Shown: positions 19,260-27,922 of the stretch, piece by piece
How the letters are laid out: the number at the start of each line of letters is the position of its first letter
How positions within the stretch are numbered: the stretch's first letter is position 1
Notes under the pieces: model-generated
Database searches by the model: none
Told to the model about the DNA's origin: nothing
The model's input: the letters and a program-made list of their open reading frames with translations, nothing else
Source of the DNA: Actinomyces sp. AC-20-1
Lineage (GTDB): Bacteria; Actinomycetota; Actinomycetes; Actinomycetales; Actinomycetaceae
Length of the DNA: 64,000 nt
Reading direction: 5' to 3'
Assembly (NCBI RefSeq): GCF_023369555.1
Contig: NZ_JACJVC010000009.1
Location: 26,911-90,910, forward strand
Translations under genes and position numbers: made by a program

Positions 19260-20915
19260 CTACTGCTGAGCGAACACTCTCACGTCATCGACGTTGATCC
19301 AGTTTCCCGGTTGGGCGTCCGAGTAGAAGCCGATCTCGAGCTTTCCGGACGAGACACGCAGGTCCTCGATCGCGACGCGCGTCCACACTCCTGGTGACTG
19401 CGGCAGAGCCACCTGCCGCTCAGATCCTCCGTGGCGCTTGGCGTACATATAGGCCGCGTTCTGCCCGCCGGAGCACAGGACCCACGCCTCGACTCGGTAG
19501 GTCCCGGCCGCTACCCCCGAGAGCACCTGGTAGTTGGAGACGACGTAGGCCGAGTCCTTCCAGTGCGTCAGCTTGTAGTCACCACGCACCCCGGGCGCCG
19601 AGACGAAGGACGCGTCATTGTCCGTTCCAGGAGACCATCGCCCCCACCCGGAGGGGACGCTCGTGTAGCCGTCCTTCTCGAAGGATCCGTTCGCAAGGAT
19701 GTTCGTCGGACTTGGTTCGCCCAGAACCGTCATGGTGGACAGTGGGTGCCCATCGAAGTCGAAAAGGGTCTGGTTGTCCCACGGGTTCCCGAGGACGCCA
19801 CCGTCGTCATTGTCCCTCTTCCCGGCCTCCGTCCCCCAGTAGGCGCCTGGGACCGGCAACCACGCAGGTTCCCACCACACGTATCCGAGACCGTGCCCGT
19901 CCGGGACCGCCGCGATGAGATCACGAAGATCTCGCAAGTAGGCCGTCTGCCCCTCAACCGTAGCCGGATAGCCACCCGCTGCTTCCTCCTTGGTGTAGAA
20001 GGAGTCGGTGATTCCATCACCATCCTCAAGCGTCCATCCGTATGCTGTCTCGACAATGAGAATGTCTTTCGCGTACCGGTTCACCAGGTCATTCAGGTTC
20101 TCTTTCAGCTCTCCCATGCTCCGGTGCCAGAAGGGGTAGTACGACAGGCCAATGACATCGAAGTCAACACCCTCGTGAACGACGCCGTCGAACCACCACC
20201 GGTAGAGCGCGTTGTCTCCGCCCATGTCCAGGTGGAGGATCTTCTTCACTGCGTGATGGGGACCAAGAGCTTGATCCATCCCCTCGAATCCTGCTGAGAG
20301 AAGGGCACCCAAGCCAGAGAAGTCATCGATTCCTCCGCCGACGCGACCATCCGGCCAGAGGATGCCCGAGCTGATCTCGTTACCCATCTGGACCATTGCA
20401 GGGCGGACACCATGTCGCCCCAGCTCCACAAGGGAGTCATACACGTGCGATCGCACAGCCTCCTGCAACGGCTTCCCTGAGAGGCCACGCCATGCCTTCG
20501 GCTTGGTCTGTGTCCCGGGATCCGCCCACCAGTCCGACAGGTGGAAGTCCAAGAGCACGTCCATTCCAGCGCTCTTGGCACGTTGTGCGAGGGCGATGGT
20601 CCGAGCAAGGTCATTCGTTCCACCTCCGTACGCCTCGCCGTCCGCGGTGTAGGGATCGACCCAGAGCCTCAGGCGAACCAGGTTCGCACCCGCACCGGCC
20701 AACGTTCTCACAGGATCTGCGATATTCCCGTGGCCGTCGTAGAACCGTCCTCCTTTTTCCTCAACCTCGAGCAGCATCCCAAGGTCGACCCCGCGGAACC
20801 TGAGACCTGTCTCAGCCGCGTGTGCCGACGGCGTCAACAGTCGTGAGCCGAGCAACGCACCCGCTCCAACCAGAGTCAAGGCTTCGAGACAATCCCGTCT
20901 TTTGATCGTCACCAT
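19260..20915 (-). CDS. Secreted GH53 endo-beta-1,4-galactanase with C-terminal carbohydrate-binding region
   Basis: The enzyme cleaves beta-1,4-galactan, the side chain of type I arabinogalactan. The N-terminus IKRRDCLEALTLVGAGALLG plus SAHA looks like a twin-arginine signal peptide. The GH53 barrel follows: FRGVDLGMLLEVEEKGGRFY, LVRLRLWVDPY, acid/base Glu in VQMGNEISSGILWPDG and nucleophile in ILIVETAYGWTLEDG. A beta-sandwich of about 160 residues after NILANGSFEKDGYTSVPSGW resembles a carbohydrate-binding module. The ATG at 20915 has AGGAGG nine bases upstream. An earlier ATG at 20933 overlaps that site. This gene is visibly less GC-rich than its neighbours (29 of 60 bases are G or C in 20041-20100, against 44 of 60 in 21001-21060). 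That suggests recent acquisition. Confidence 0.92.
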   Translation of the reverse strand: MVTIKRRDCLEALTLVGAGALLGSRLLTPSAHAAETGLRFRGVDLGMLLEVEEKGGRFYDGHGNIADPVRTLAGAGANLVRLRLWVDPYTADGEAYGGGTNDLARTIALAQRAKSAGMDVLLDFHLSDWWADPGTQTKPKAWRGLSGKPLQEAVRSHVYDSLVELGRHGVRPAMVQMGNEISSGILWPDGRVGGGIDDFSGLGALLSAGFEGMDQALGPHHAVKKILHLDMGGDNALYRWWFDGVVHEGVDFDVIGLSYYPFWHRSMGELKENLNDLVNRYAKDILIVETAYGWTLEDGDGITDSFYTKEEAAGGYPATVEGQTAYLRDLRDLIAAVPDGHGLGYVWWEPAWLPVPGAYWGTEAGKRDNDDGGVLGNPWDNQTLFDFDGHPLSTMTVLGEPSPTNILANGSFEKDGYTSVPSGWGRWSPGTDNDASFVSAPGVRGDYKLTHWKDSAYVVSNYQVLSGVAAGTYRVEAWVLCSGGQNAAYMYAKRHGGSERQVALPQSPGVWTRVAIEDLRVSSGKLEIGFYSDAQPGNWINVDDVRVFAQQ

Positions 20916-20942
20916 CGTCGTTTTCCTCCTCATTGAGTACGA

Positions 20943-20954
20943 GTGACCGGTCAC
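20943..20954. promoter_or_regulatory. 12-bp palindrome between two GH53 genes
   Basis: GTGACCGGTCAC is a perfect palindrome in the 46-bp gap before the secreted GH53 gene. It may be an operator giving that gene separate control from the upstream importer operon. The role is unproven. Confidence 0.35.
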
Positions 20955-20961
20955 GTGAATG

Positions 20962-22101
20962 TCAGGGGCGGAACGCGCCCCAGGCAGGCAGCGCCCGGCC
21001 GTCGCGGTCGAAGAGGGCCTGGTTGGCCCACGACGCCCCTGCGGGTGCGACGTCGTCGCTGTAGGCCATGCCCGCCGGCGAGGCCCACGACGTGCCGGGC
21101 ACCGCGACCCACGCGGGCTCCCAGTAGACGAAGCCGAGACCGAGCCCTCCGGGCACTGCCGCCACGGCCTCGCGCAGGGCCTCGAGGTACGCGGCCTGCC
21201 CCTCGGGGGTGCCGGGGTAGCCCCCCGCCTGGGCGAGCTCACGGGAGAAGACCAGCGTCCGGTCCCCGTCCTCCCTCGGCGCGTAGCCGTAGGCGGTCTC
21301 CAGGACGATGAGGCCCTTGCCGTAGCGCTCGGCCAGGAAGGCCAGGTTGCTCGACAGCTCCGCCAACGGACCGTGCCAGAACGGGTAGTACGACAGGCCG
21401 ATCTCATCCGTGTCCAGCCCTCGCGCCAGCGCGGCGTCGAACCAGTCCCGGTACATGCCCAGGTGGCCACCCTGGTCGAGGTGGGTGACCAGGAGGGCCT
21501 CGGGCAGCACCCTCCGGGTGGCCTCCCCTCCCGCCCTCAGGAGCGGCACGAGGGCGTCGAAGGCCCGCTCGACCTCGACGGCTGTCCCTCGACGGCTGCG
21601 TGCGGCGTCGTCGTAGTGCGGAAGCCGGCCGTGGGGCCAGAGCATGCCGTTGGTGATCTCGTTGCCGACCTGGACCCTGGCGGGACGAGCCCCCGCCTCC
21701 ACGAAGGCGGTCAGCACCCTCTCGGTATAGGTGCCAACCTCCTCACGCACCTCACGGTAGGACAGCCCCTCCCAGCCGCGGGGCAGCTGCTGCTTGCGCG
21801 GGTCGGTCCAGAAGTCGGAGTAGTGCAGGTCGACCATGACCTGCATACCCAGCGACGCGGCGCGCGCGGCGATCGCGGTGCTGGTTCCCAGGTCGTTGCC
21901 ACCGCCCAGGTAGCCGCGGCCCTCCGCGTCCCGGGGGTCCACCCACACGCGTAGACGGACCAGGTTGACGCCGTGACGGTGGGCGACGGTGAGCGCGTCC
22001 GCCTCCTCGCTGTCGTCGGTGAATGCCGCTCCGCAGCGCTCGACCTCGATGAGGCTCGAGGGGTCGATGCCGCGGACCTGCAGGCCGCCGGTGGTGCTCA
22101 T
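20962..22101 (-). CDS. Cytoplasmic GH53 galactanase
   Basis: This 379-residue GH53 enzyme has no signal peptide and starts directly at the barrel (LQVRGIDPSSLIEVERCGAA). LVRLRVWVDPRDAEG, the acid/base Glu in VQVGNEITNGMLWPHG, SYYPFWHGPL and the nucleophile in LIVLETAYGYAPR are intact, and it ends in NQALFDRDGRALPAWG. It starts four bases after the stop of the MalG-type permease gene, so it belongs to the importer operon. That points to cutting of imported galacto-oligosaccharides inside the cell. An intracellular GH53 is unusual, because most members are secreted. Confidence 0.92.
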   Translation of the reverse strand: MSTTGGLQVRGIDPSSLIEVERCGAAFTDDSEEADALTVAHRHGVNLVRLRVWVDPRDAEGRGYLGGGNDLGTSTAIAARAASLGMQVMVDLHYSDFWTDPRKQQLPRGWEGLSYREVREEVGTYTERVLTAFVEAGARPARVQVGNEITNGMLWPHGRLPHYDDAARSRRGTAVEVERAFDALVPLLRAGGEATRRVLPEALLVTHLDQGGHLGMYRDWFDAALARGLDTDEIGLSYYPFWHGPLAELSSNLAFLAERYGKGLIVLETAYGYAPREDGDRTLVFSRELAQAGGYPGTPEGQAAYLEALREAVAAVPGGLGLGFVYWEPAWVAVPGTSWASPAGMAYSDDVAPAGASWANQALFDRDGRALPAWGAFRP

Positions 22102-22105
22102 GTGG

Positions 22106-22948
22106 TCATCCCTTCTCCCCACCGACAGTGAGGCCGGCGATGAGGTGCTTCTGGAGGGCGATGTAGAGGATCGTGATCGGCACGGCCACCAGGACGGCGC
22201 CGGCGGCAAAGGACGTGAAGTCGTTCCTCGTCGGGTCGCTGACCATGGCGAACAGCCCGATGGCGACGGTCTTCTTCTCCGGGCTGGAGATGAGCAGCTG
22301 CGGCAGGACGAAGTCCATCCACGGCACGGCGAACTGGGTGACGGCCACGAAGGTGAGCATGGGGCGGGTCAACGGCAGGATGATCATGCGGAAGACCTGT
22401 ACGCGCGACGCTCCGTCGATGAGGGCCGCCTCGTCGAAGCTGAGCGAGATGTTGTCGAGGTATCCCTTGAGCAACCAGGTGTTGTAAGGCAGCTGTGCCG
22501 CCACCGACACCACCACGAGTCCCATGAGCGAGTCGAGCAGTCCGAAGTTGAGGAACAGCATGTAGACGGCGATCGCCGTGAGGAATGAGGGGAAGACCTG
22601 CAGCACCATCATGACCACGAGCCCCACCTTCTTCCCCCGGAAGCGCATGCGGGAGAAGACGTAGGCGTTGAAGGCGGACAGGGTCGTGCTCAGCACCGAG
22701 TTGGCGGTTGCCACGAGGAGGGAGTTGAGGTACCACCGCGGGTAGTCCGTGCCGCCGAGCAGGTCGCGGTAGTTGTCCAGGGTCGCTCCCGAGGGGATGG
22801 GGGTCGCGTTCGCCAGGCCCTTGGTGGGTCCGAAGGACGCGCCGATGATCCACATGAGCGGATAGATCACGGCCGCTGCGACGACCAGGAGCTCCAGGTG
22901 GATGAGGCCAAGCCGCAGCCACCTTCCGGTTCTCGCCAAGCGGTTCAT
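22106..22948 (-). CDS. Sugar ABC transporter permease, MalG/GanQ type
   Basis: This 280-residue inner-membrane permease has six predicted helices and the EAA loop DEAALIDGASRVQVFRMIIL, which docks the ATPase. The N-terminus has ELLVVAAAVIYPLMWIIGAS and the middle has NSLLVATANSVLSTTLSAFN. It overlaps the preceding MalF-type gene by four bases (ATGA) and is followed immediately by the cytoplasmic GH53 gene. The importer probably takes up beta-1,4-galacto-oligosaccharides. No ATPase gene is in the cluster, so a shared MsiK-like ATPase is expected elsewhere. Confidence 0.93.
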   Translation of the reverse strand: MNRLARTGRWLRLGLIHLELLVVAAAVIYPLMWIIGASFGPTKGLANATPIPSGATLDNYRDLLGGTDYPRWYLNSLLVATANSVLSTTLSAFNAYVFSRMRFRGKKVGLVVMMVLQVFPSFLTAIAVYMLFLNFGLLDSLMGLVVVSVAAQLPYNTWLLKGYLDNISLSFDEAALIDGASRVQVFRMIILPLTRPMLTFVAVTQFAVPWMDFVLPQLLISSPEKKTVAIGLFAMVSDPTRNDFTSFAAGAVLVAVPITILYIALQKHLIAGLTVGGEKG

Positions 22949-24312
22949 CGTTCCGCCCCCTCAGTCATGGCGTTGCGCCGCAGGCTCCACGTGGAGAAGG
23001 TCCCGACGATGACGAAGATGAACAGGGACATCACCGAGCCGATGTTGTACATGCGGTTGTCGAGGGTGAGCTTGTAGAGCCAGGTGATGAGAAGGTCGGT
23101 GCTGCCCGCGTAGGTGTAGGCGGAGCTCGCCGGCCCTCCCTCGGTGAGGAAGTAGATCACCCCGAAGTTGTTGAAGTTGCTCACCAGGCTCATGAGGACC
23201 AGCGGTGCGGTGGCACGGTAGACGATGGGCAGCGTGATGTAGCGGTGCGCCTGCCAGGGCTTGGCGCCGTCGATGTCCGCCGCCTCGTACAGGCTCTTGT
23301 CGATGTTGGTCAGCGTTCCCGAGATCAGGGCCATGAAGTACGGGAATCCCAGCCAGAGGTTGAGCAGGAGGGCCACCGCCCGTGCCAGGTGTGGCTGGCT
23401 GGCGTCGGTGAACCAGTTGACCCGCTCATCAGTAAGGCCGATGTCGACCAGGAACCTGCTGACCGGCCCGAACTGGCCGTTGAACATCGATCGGAACACG
23501 AGTGCCGAGACCATCGCCGGTACCGCCCAGGGCAGGATGAAGATGCTGCGCCACATCTTCGGGAACAGGACCCCTCGGGCATTGATGAGCAGCGCCTGGA
23601 GGAAGCCGAAGAGGTAGGTGGTCGCGGTGGCGAGCACCGCCCAGGACACGCTCCACGTCAGGACCCCGAAGAACGTCCTCGCCCAGGTCCCGACGGCGAG
23701 GACCTTGCCGAAGTTCTCGAGCCCGACCCAGGAGACGAGCTCAGCAGGAGGGGTGTGGTTGCGGTCGTAGCTGGTGAACCCGATGAGCACACCGAAGACG
23801 ATGGGCAGGACGGAGACGAAGAACAGGAGCAGGACCGACGGCACGAGCATGACGTAGGCGGTGGTGCCGTTGAGCGTGTCCCGCACCCACTGCCTGCTGC
23901 TCTGCGGGGCCTGGCCGTCTCGCAGGCTCCGTGCGACGGTGAGCGCGTCGCGCACTCCCCACCACCACACCGCGGCGCACAGCAGGAGCCCGAAGGCCGC
24001 GATGAGCCCCTGGGCGAGCAGGGCAATCGAGTGGTCTCCCTCGCTCAGGCCCGCCAGGGTCATCGCGCGCGGCTGGGTGCCGAGCGTCACCAGGCCCCAC
24101 AGGCCGTGGACGATCCATCCTCCGTTGGCGCGCGGGCTGTAGCCCTCGGGCCCGATGAGGTAGTGCCCGGTGACCACCTCGGAGACGACGACGAGCACCG
24201 CCAGGAGGAACCAGCCGGCCCCCTTGGCGGGCTGCCGGTTGATGACCTGGCCACTGCCGGGCAGGACGGCGCTCGCCACGGCGACGGCACCGGGCCGGAT
24301 CCTCCCGCTCAC
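22945..24312 (-). CDS. Sugar ABC transporter permease, MalF/GanP type
   Basis: This permease has 455 residues and an extra N-terminal membrane region. It opens AVLPGSGQVINRQPAKGAGW, then has several helices and a large periplasm-facing loop before the transport core. The EAA loop is YEAADIDGAKPWQAHRYITL. It pairs with the MalG-type permease downstream. The GTG at 24312 is chosen because AAGGAG lies nine bases upstream. A GTG at 24336 also has a plausible ribosome site and would add eight residues. The gene follows the binding-protein gene by under 50 bases, giving the operon order binding protein, MalF, MalG, GH53, GH53. Confidence 0.92.
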   Translation of the reverse strand: MSGRIRPGAVAVASAVLPGSGQVINRQPAKGAGWFLLAVLVVVSEVVTGHYLIGPEGYSPRANGGWIVHGLWGLVTLGTQPRAMTLAGLSEGDHSIALLAQGLIAAFGLLLCAAVWWWGVRDALTVARSLRDGQAPQSSRQWVRDTLNGTTAYVMLVPSVLLLFFVSVLPIVFGVLIGFTSYDRNHTPPAELVSWVGLENFGKVLAVGTWARTFFGVLTWSVSWAVLATATTYLFGFLQALLINARGVLFPKMWRSIFILPWAVPAMVSALVFRSMFNGQFGPVSRFLVDIGLTDERVNWFTDASQPHLARAVALLLNLWLGFPYFMALISGTLTNIDKSLYEAADIDGAKPWQAHRYITLPIVYRATAPLVLMSLVSNFNNFGVIYFLTEGGPASSAYTYAGSTDLLITWLYKLTLDNRMYNIGSVMSLFIFVIVGTFSTWSLRRNAMTEGAER

Positions 24313-24358
24313 TGCTGACGACTCCTTCGTCTCCACCGCACGCGCCCTTCCCCGCCTG

Positions 24359-25714
24359 TCAGCTGGCGAGGGCCCGCAGCTCGTCGTAGGAGGCGGCCGC
24401 CCGCTCCTGGGTGGCAGGGATCTCCTGGATGCCGTCCCAGACGGTGGAGACGAGCTCGTCACCCGCGGTGTACATGTACTCGGGGATCTCCTTGACGAAG
24501 TCGGCCTGCTGCGCCTGGGAGAGCACCCCGGCGACGCGCTCGTCACCGCCCAGCCCGGGCACGTCCGCGAGGTTGTCCTCCGTGAGGGCGGGAATGGCTC
24601 CGACGGAGGAGTAGAGCGCCTCAGCCCCTTCCGCGGAGGCCAGGAAGTTGGCCAGCACGCGGGCTGCGGCCGGGTACGTGGAGTAGCCGGAGACCACGCC
24701 GACGGCGAGGCCCGCGAAGGAGGCGGCCCTCTGCCCGCCGTCGATCATGGGCAGGGTCGTCACGCCGTACTCGAAGCCCTGGGCCTCGGCGGCGGCGTCG
24801 AAGTCGGAGAAGACCCAGGGGCCGGTGATGACGTAGGGGGTCTGGCCCTTGATGAACTCGTTCTCGATGTAGTCGTAGGTGGCGTCGGCAGAGTTGACGT
24901 CCCAGATCTCGCGGAGGCTCTTGTAGTACTCGAGACCGTCGGTCATGGTGGTGGCGGTGAGGTCGGGGTTCGCGAGGTCCCCGTCCGGGTAGAGGTGCCA
25001 TCCCGCGGAGGACAGGACGCAGTAGGCGTAGTAGATCTGGCCCGCGAGGAAGCGGATCGTCCAGCGGTTGGCGGCCTTGTCGTTGTAGGTCCGCGCGAGC
25101 TCGATGATCTCCTCCCAGGTCGTGGCCGGCTGGTCCGACCCGGTGAGCTCCTTGAGGAGGGTCTTGTTGTAGAACAGCGCGATGGACTCCGTGGAGACGG
25201 GGACCCCGTAGAGCTCGCCCTCGCGCTCGACGATGGAGGTGAAGCTGTCACCGCAGCGAGAGCGGATGCTGCCGGCGTACTCACCCATGGGCCCGGCCAG
25301 TGACGAGGAGACCGCCTGGGCGAGGTCGTCGAAGTTGGTCATGTAGACGTCGGGTCCCGTGCCCGCCTCTCCGTCAAGGGACATCCTGTCGACGGCGTCG
25401 ACCTTGGCCACGATCTCGTAGTCGAGGACGGTGCCGGGGAACTTCGCCTCGAAGGCCTTCTTGAGCGCCTTGCCGTACTCCTCGTACTCGACCCAGATCC
25501 TGAGGTGGGCCTCGCCGCTGGCGACGGCCTCCTCCAGGACGTACTCCTGGGTGTCGGCGTCCCAGACCGGGTTGTCGGCACTGCCGGCACCCGCGTGGCT
25601 CTCGGGGGAGGAGCAGGCCGCCAGGGCGGCGGTGAGTGCTGTCAGTCCTGCGGCTGTGAGCGCGTGTCGGCGGGACATGGCACAGCTGCTTCGGCGGGGA
25701 CGCTCGATGCTCAT
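24359..25714 (-). CDS. Sugar-binding lipoprotein of ABC importer (galacto-oligosaccharide type)
   Basis: This 451-residue extracellular solute-binding protein family 1 member has a signal peptide ending in the lipobox ALAAC with the lipidated Cys at residue 34. Mature sequence includes AHLRIWVEYEEYGKALKKAF, GPDVYMTNFDDLAQ, LYGVPVSTESIALFYNKTLL and TPYVITGPWVFSDFDAAAEA, the MalE/GanS pattern. It should capture oligosaccharides released by surface galactanases and deliver them to the MalF/MalG pair downstream. The ATG at 25714 follows AAGGGTGAG. A promoter is visible at 25790-25819. Confidence 0.94.
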   Translation of the reverse strand: MSIERPRRSSCAMSRRHALTAAGLTALTAALAACSSPESHAGAGSADNPVWDADTQEYVLEEAVASGEAHLRIWVEYEEYGKALKKAFEAKFPGTVLDYEIVAKVDAVDRMSLDGEAGTGPDVYMTNFDDLAQAVSSSLAGPMGEYAGSIRSRCGDSFTSIVEREGELYGVPVSTESIALFYNKTLLKELTGSDQPATTWEEIIELARTYNDKAANRWTIRFLAGQIYYAYCVLSSAGWHLYPDGDLANPDLTATTMTDGLEYYKSLREIWDVNSADATYDYIENEFIKGQTPYVITGPWVFSDFDAAAEAQGFEYGVTTLPMIDGGQRAASFAGLAVGVVSGYSTYPAAARVLANFLASAEGAEALYSSVGAIPALTEDNLADVPGLGGDERVAGVLSQAQQADFVKEIPEYMYTAGDELVSTVWDGIQEIPATQERAAASYDELRALAS

Positions 25715-25789
25715 GAGGATCTCACCCTTCTGTCGGCCGGGGCGGCTCCCTCCTTGGAACCGCACTCCCACGACCTGTGATCGATCCCA

Positions 25790-25819
25790 ATCATCGACGC
25801 GACCTTACCCTCGTGTCAA
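25790..25819 (-). promoter_or_regulatory. Sigma-70-type promoter of the first importer operon
   Basis: On the minus strand TTGACA (25819-25814) and GATGAT (25795-25790) are 18 bp apart, about 75 bp before the binding-protein start. A GATCGATC palindrome lies just downstream at 25779-25786 and may take part in repression. Confidence 0.55.
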
Positions 25820-25891
25820 CCGCTGAATCGATGAGATTTCCCGGACGGACGCCTCTACCGACGAGATCACAGAATGGGACCGTTCACAATA

Positions 25892-25932
25892 CTGGGGCGG
25901 CGCAGGGAGGTGATCCCCCTACGCCGCCCCAG
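25892..25932 (-). terminator. Hairpin terminator after the MerR gene
   Basis: CTGGGGCGGCGCAGGG (25892-25907) pairs with CCCTACGCCGCCCCAG (25917-25932), 16 bp with one G-T pair. It lies 18 bp after the MerR gene stop and upstream of the importer promoter, insulating the two units. Confidence 0.75.
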
Positions 25933-25949
25933 CGCCTACCGGGTGCGTC

Positions 25950-26783
25950 TCACTCCCAGACGGCGGTGACCGGGTCCACCCCGTGGACGGTGGCGTTGGC
26001 GTCGATGACCTCCTTGAGCCAGGAGGCCAGGCCCGGCTCGAGCGCGTCGTAGTGCGCGGCGAAGCGCGGGTCGCCGACGTAGCCGCGTGCGAGCAGGACG
26101 TGCTTGGCGGGCGTGACGTCGAACCAGGTGAGGCTCGCCCGGTGCTCCTCGGCCAGGGCGTTGGCCCGCTCGCTTCCGGGGAGCACGCCCTCGCGCTTGG
26201 CGGCCGCGAGCGCCCGCTCAACCTGCTCGACGCGCGCCCTGGCCGCCGCCCGCTCCTCGGGGCCCTGTGCCGCCTGGCGCTCGGCCGAGGCCTTCCAGTC
26301 GTCGGTCTGCCCCCAGCGCTGCTCGGCCTCCGCCTCCCAGGCGGGGTCCCAACCGGTGCCGAGGCTCTCGGCGCGCTGCTCGGGTGTGGTGCTCATACGG
26401 GCCTCCTTGTCTGTGAGCTCCTCAACCGCGCGGACCATCCGCTGCAGCCTGGCGATGCGGTCCATCAGGAGCACGTGCTGGCGCTCGAGGTGCTCGAGCG
26501 CGCTCGTGCCGGGCTCGTCCAGGAGCTCGCCGATACGGGCGAGCGGCATACCGGTCTCCCGGTAGACGAGGACCTGCTGGAGGCGGGCGACGTCGTCGGG
26601 CGAGTAGAGCCGGTATCCGGACCAGGTGCGGCCCGACGGCGTGACGAGTCCGAGCGCGTCCCAGTGGTGGAGGGTGCGCACGGACACCCCGGCGAGGCGC
26701 GCCGCCTCGCCGACGGTCAGGTCCTCGCGGGCTCCGGGGGTCTCGCCGTCCTGCACGCGCTCAGCATCCCAGTGGTGTCTCAC
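25950..26783 (-). CDS. MerR-family regulator of the TipAL type (drug-sensing)
   Basis: This 277-residue protein has an N-terminal MerR helix-turn-helix (LTVGEAARLAGVSVRTLHHW, GYRLYSPDDVARLQQVLVYR). A coiled coil (LEHLERQHVLLMDRIARLQR) and a C-terminal TipAS-like helical domain follow (WGQTDDWKASAERQAAQG, LTWFDVTPAKHVLLARGYVG). TipAL proteins bind thiopeptides or other amphipathic drugs and activate transcription by twisting promoters with 19-bp spacers. Exactly such a promoter precedes this gene. Its minus 10 box ends seven bases before the GTG at 26783, so the mRNA is probably leaderless and this GTG is the start. A second GTG at 26756 is less likely. It lies between LacI and importer genes but is probably an independent unit. 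Confidence 0.88.
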   Translation of the reverse strand: MRHHWDAERVQDGETPGAREDLTVGEAARLAGVSVRTLHHWDALGLVTPSGRTWSGYRLYSPDDVARLQQVLVYRETGMPLARIGELLDEPGTSALEHLERQHVLLMDRIARLQRMVRAVEELTDKEARMSTTPEQRAESLGTGWDPAWEAEAEQRWGQTDDWKASAERQAAQGPEERAAARARVEQVERALAAAKREGVLPGSERANALAEEHRASLTWFDVTPAKHVLLARGYVGDPRFAAHYDALEPGLASWLKEVIDANATVHGVDPVTAVWE

Positions 26784-26790
26784 GGGTGCG

Positions 26791-26821
26791 AGCCTGGGGC
26801 CTGACGCCGCGTGAGGGTCAA
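26791..26821 (-). promoter_or_regulatory. MerR/TipA-type autoregulated promoter with 19-bp spacer
   Basis: On the minus strand, minus 35 TTGACC (26821-26816) and minus 10 CAGGCT (26796-26791) are separated by 19 bp. The spacer region holds CCTCACGC-G-GCGTCAGG (26816-26800), a dyad with a single mismatch. This layout is the hallmark of MerR-activated promoters and closely resembles the known tipA promoter. Confidence 0.8.
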
Positions 26822-26833
26822 GCGGGTGAGTGC

Positions 26834-27844
26834 TCAGTCCCCGGTGGACCCGCGCACGACGAGCTCGACCGGGACCGTGACCGTCGCCCTCACGCCGTCG
26901 TCGATCCCCGCCACGAGTGCGGCGACGAGCTTGCGGCTGATGACGTCGAAGGGCTGACGGACGGTGGTCAGGGGCGGGTGGGTGCGCTGGGCGGGCTCCG
27001 AGTCGTCGAAGCCGGCGAGCAGGATGTCCTCGGGCACGCGCAGCCCGCGTGCGCGCAGCTCGTCGAGGACCCCCTCGGCCATGACGTCGCTCGCCGCCCA
27101 CACGGCGTCGACGCCGTCGGTGCCGTCCAGCAGGTCGGCGGCCAGGGCGCGCCCGCTGCTGCGGGTGTAGTCGCCATGGCGGACGCTGCCGTCGACCAGC
27201 CTGTCGCCCACGGCCTCGCGGAAGCCGGCCAGGCGCAGGGTCCCTCCGGGAGAGTCCTCGGGGCCGACGATGGCCACGACACGGCGCGCCCCCCGGTCGA
27301 CGAGGTGCTGGCCCACGAGCCGGCCGCCCTGGTGCTCGTCCGCGGTGACGTACGCGACCCGTCCCGCGGGGGCGGCGGGCTCACCGCAGTTGACGAAGGG
27401 CACGCCCGTGGTGGCCAGGGCCTTGAGGGTGCTCGTGTGGGTGCTGGCGGCGACCACTCCGGCCACCGCCCCGGAGCGGATGAAGTCGAGGGTGCGCTCG
27501 GTCTGCCCGCCCCCGCCGGCGAGGAGCAGGACCATCGGCATGCGCCGGGCGGCGAGGCAGTCCGAGACCTGGGAGACGATGACCTCGAAGTTCGGGTCGG
27601 AGAAGAAGGCGGCCGGGGAGTCGTCGACGAGGAAGGCGACAGTGTGCCCGCGTCCCGTGCGCAGCTGCCTGGCGGAGGCCGAGGCGACGTAGCCGGTGGA
27701 CTTGATGGCCTTGAGGACGGCGTCACTGGCGTCCTTCGAGACCCACTTGCCCCCGTTGAGCACCCGCGAGACGGTGCCGCGCGAGACACCGGCGACGCGG
27801 GCGACGTCGGAGATCGTGACCCTCTGGGTGGTCCTGGTGACCAT
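26834..27844 (-). CDS. LacI-family transcriptional regulator
   Basis: This 336-residue repressor has an N-terminal LacI headpiece (VTISDVARVAGVSRGTVSRV, LNGGKWVSKDASDAVLKAI, ASARQLRTGRGHTVAFLVDD). A periplasmic-binding-protein-like ligand domain follows (GVVAASTHTS, AWAASDVMAEGVLD-like and LLAGFDDSEPAQRTHPPLTT). The ATG at 27844 is preceded by GGGAGGAG, and longer extensions lack conservation. It lies just downstream of the second importer permeases on the same strand and probably controls that galactan importer and the divergent GH42 gene. A palindromic candidate site is at 31626-31642. Confidence 0.93.
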   Translation of the reverse strand: MVTRTTQRVTISDVARVAGVSRGTVSRVLNGGKWVSKDASDAVLKAIKSTGYVASASARQLRTGRGHTVAFLVDDSPAAFFSDPNFEVIVSQVSDCLAARRMPMVLLLAGGGGQTERTLDFIRSGAVAGVVAASTHTSTLKALATTGVPFVNCGEPAAPAGRVAYVTADEHQGGRLVGQHLVDRGARRVVAIVGPEDSPGGTLRLAGFREAVGDRLVDGSVRHGDYTRSSGRALAADLLDGTDGVDAVWAASDVMAEGVLDELRARGLRVPEDILLAGFDDSEPAQRTHPPLTTVRQPFDVISRKLVAALVAGIDDGVRATVTVPVELVVRGSTGD

Positions 27845-27922
27845 GGTGACGACGGCTCCTCCCAGGCTCGCGCACAGCACCGTGCGGGCGGGTGACGTCC
27901 CCGCCACGCCATGGTACGGCGC

